From assembly GCA_003164785.1 (NCBI GenBank), contig PLUE01000069.1:1-64000 (forward strand): 64,000 nucleotides of DNA, written 5' to 3'. Positions 63,470 to 64,000 of this stretch are shown in pieces (within the stretch, counting starts at the first letter, position 1; every line of letters starts with the position of its first letter). A model generated the notes under the pieces. It saw only the letters and a program-made list of their open reading frames with translations. It was not told the DNA's origin and did no database searches. The translations under genes were made by a program, and so were the position numbers. The stretch is from Gammaproteobacteria bacterium. GTDB lineage: Bacteria; Pseudomonadota; Gammaproteobacteria; Steroidobacterales; Steroidobacteraceae.

Positions 63470-64000
63470 GCGACGACAGCAAGCAACGAAAATCCATCGC
63501 GACCCGCTCGGTGCGCGCAGGCCTCGATACGGATTCACAGTACGGGTCCGTGGTGCCCCCGATCTACCTGTCGACGAACTTCGCGTTCGAGGGCTACCGC
63601 AAGCCGCGCAAGTACGATTACACCCGGTCCGGCAATCCGACGCGCGATCAGCTGGCCGGCGCGATCGCGGACCTCGAAGGCGGGGCGGGTGCGGTCGTGA
63701 CCTGCACGGGTCTTGCCGCCATCACGTTGATCCTCGCGCGATTGCCGGCCGGCGCCCGGGTCGTGGCGCCATTCGACTGTTATGGCGGGACCTATCGCCT
63801 GTTGGCCGCGCTCGAAAAGAAGGGCGCCCTGGTCGCGGACTTCATCGATCAGAGCGATGCCACGCTGCTGGCGAAATCGCTGGCGCAGAAGCCGGCGCTG
63901 GTCCTGATCGAGACGCCGAGCAATCCGTTGCTGCGCATCGTCGACATCCGCGCCATCGCCGACGCGGCGCATGCCGTGGGAGCGCTGGTCGTGGCGGACA
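63466..64000 (+). CDS. Cystathionine gamma-synthase / O-succinylhomoserine sulfhydrylase family protein (partial)
   Basis: The first 178 residues of a Cys/Met-metabolism PLP enzyme, cut by the window end. TRSVRAGLDTDSQYGSVVPPIYLSTNFAFEG, YDYTRSGNPTRDQLAGAIADLEGGAGAVVTCTGLAAI, YGGTYRLLAALEKKGA and VLIETPSNPLLRIVDIRAIADAAH are standard for the family. The PLP Lys region lies beyond the window. Start ATG at 63466 overlaps the metX stop. Together with metX it makes the route from homoserine to cystathionine or homocysteine under riboswitch control. MetB and MetZ cannot be told apart from this part. Confidence 0.92.
   Translation, partial: MSDDSKQRKSIATRSVRAGLDTDSQYGSVVPPIYLSTNFAFEGYRKPRKYDYTRSGNPTRDQLAGAIADLEGGAGAVVTCTGLAAITLILARLPAGARVVAPFDCYGGTYRLLAALEKKGALVADFIDQSDATLLAKSLAQKPALVLIETPSNPLLRIVDIRAIADAAHAVGALVVAD

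Overview
The window comes from a G+C-rich, Gram-negative gammaproteobacterium, probably of the Xanthomonadales / Nevskiales / Steroidobacterales type. The basis is: outer-membrane receptors and a porin; a his operon in the order hisG-D-C-B-H-A-F-IE behind a TrpR-like regulator; a fused aspartate kinase / diaminopimelate decarboxylase, as known from xanthomonads; an Entner-Doudoroff block; and a SAM-I riboswitch before a MetX-type homoserine acyltransferase. The assignment is from gene content only. No tRNA, rRNA, CRISPR array or intact insertion sequence was recognised.

Left part (1-21.4 kb) is accessory and partly decayed: a stand-alone receiver protein, a Crp/Fnr regulator, PPK2, a histidine phosphatase, a DUF2946 protein with a TonB-dependent receptor, a hybrid histidine kinase, a DUF885 protein broken by one in-frame amber codon, a porin, an alpha/beta hydrolase, an S9 peptidase, small exported proteins, YceI, a nitroreductase and modBC without modA. 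Gene relics lie between these genes (receiver domain, P-type ATPase, IS110 transposase, FAD enzyme, short-chain dehydrogenase), pointing to past transfer and deletion.

Centre (21.4-31 kb) is the most interesting part: a complete lasso-peptide system. On the minus strand are a 31-codon precursor gene too short for normal gene calling, a fused RRE/protease (B) and an asparagine-synthetase-like cyclase (C). Converging on them from the plus strand are an XRE regulator with a palindromic promoter/operator, an ECF sigma factor, a FecR anti-sigma factor, a TonB-dependent receptor with an STN domain and a prolyl-oligopeptidase-type lasso isopeptidase. The predicted core is SIGEVGMLDEAHYYSSVG with a Ser1-Asp9 macrolactam. 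There is no ABC exporter. The logic suggests make, re-import by the receptor, signal through FecR/sigma, and open by the isopeptidase.

From 31.3 to 36.8 kb a LysR regulator and a translationally coupled operon (heme-oxygenase-like diiron enzyme, EgtD-like methyltransferase, degenerate RAYT-like protein) look like an undescribed small-molecule or regulatory locus. A second degenerate RAYT-like gene lies next to it.

From 36.9 kb to the end the genes are mostly core metabolism: ferrochelatase, an NAD(P)-binding protein, HpnB-like glycosyltransferase, leuA with a probable leucine leader peptide, lysC-lysA fusion and asd, zwf-pgl-glgP divergent from edd-eda, GST, an L,D-transpeptidase at the end of the his operon, the his operon itself (hisF seems to start with AUU), a palindromic operator, and the SAM-I riboswitch with metX and the start of a cystathionine gamma-synthase-type gene.
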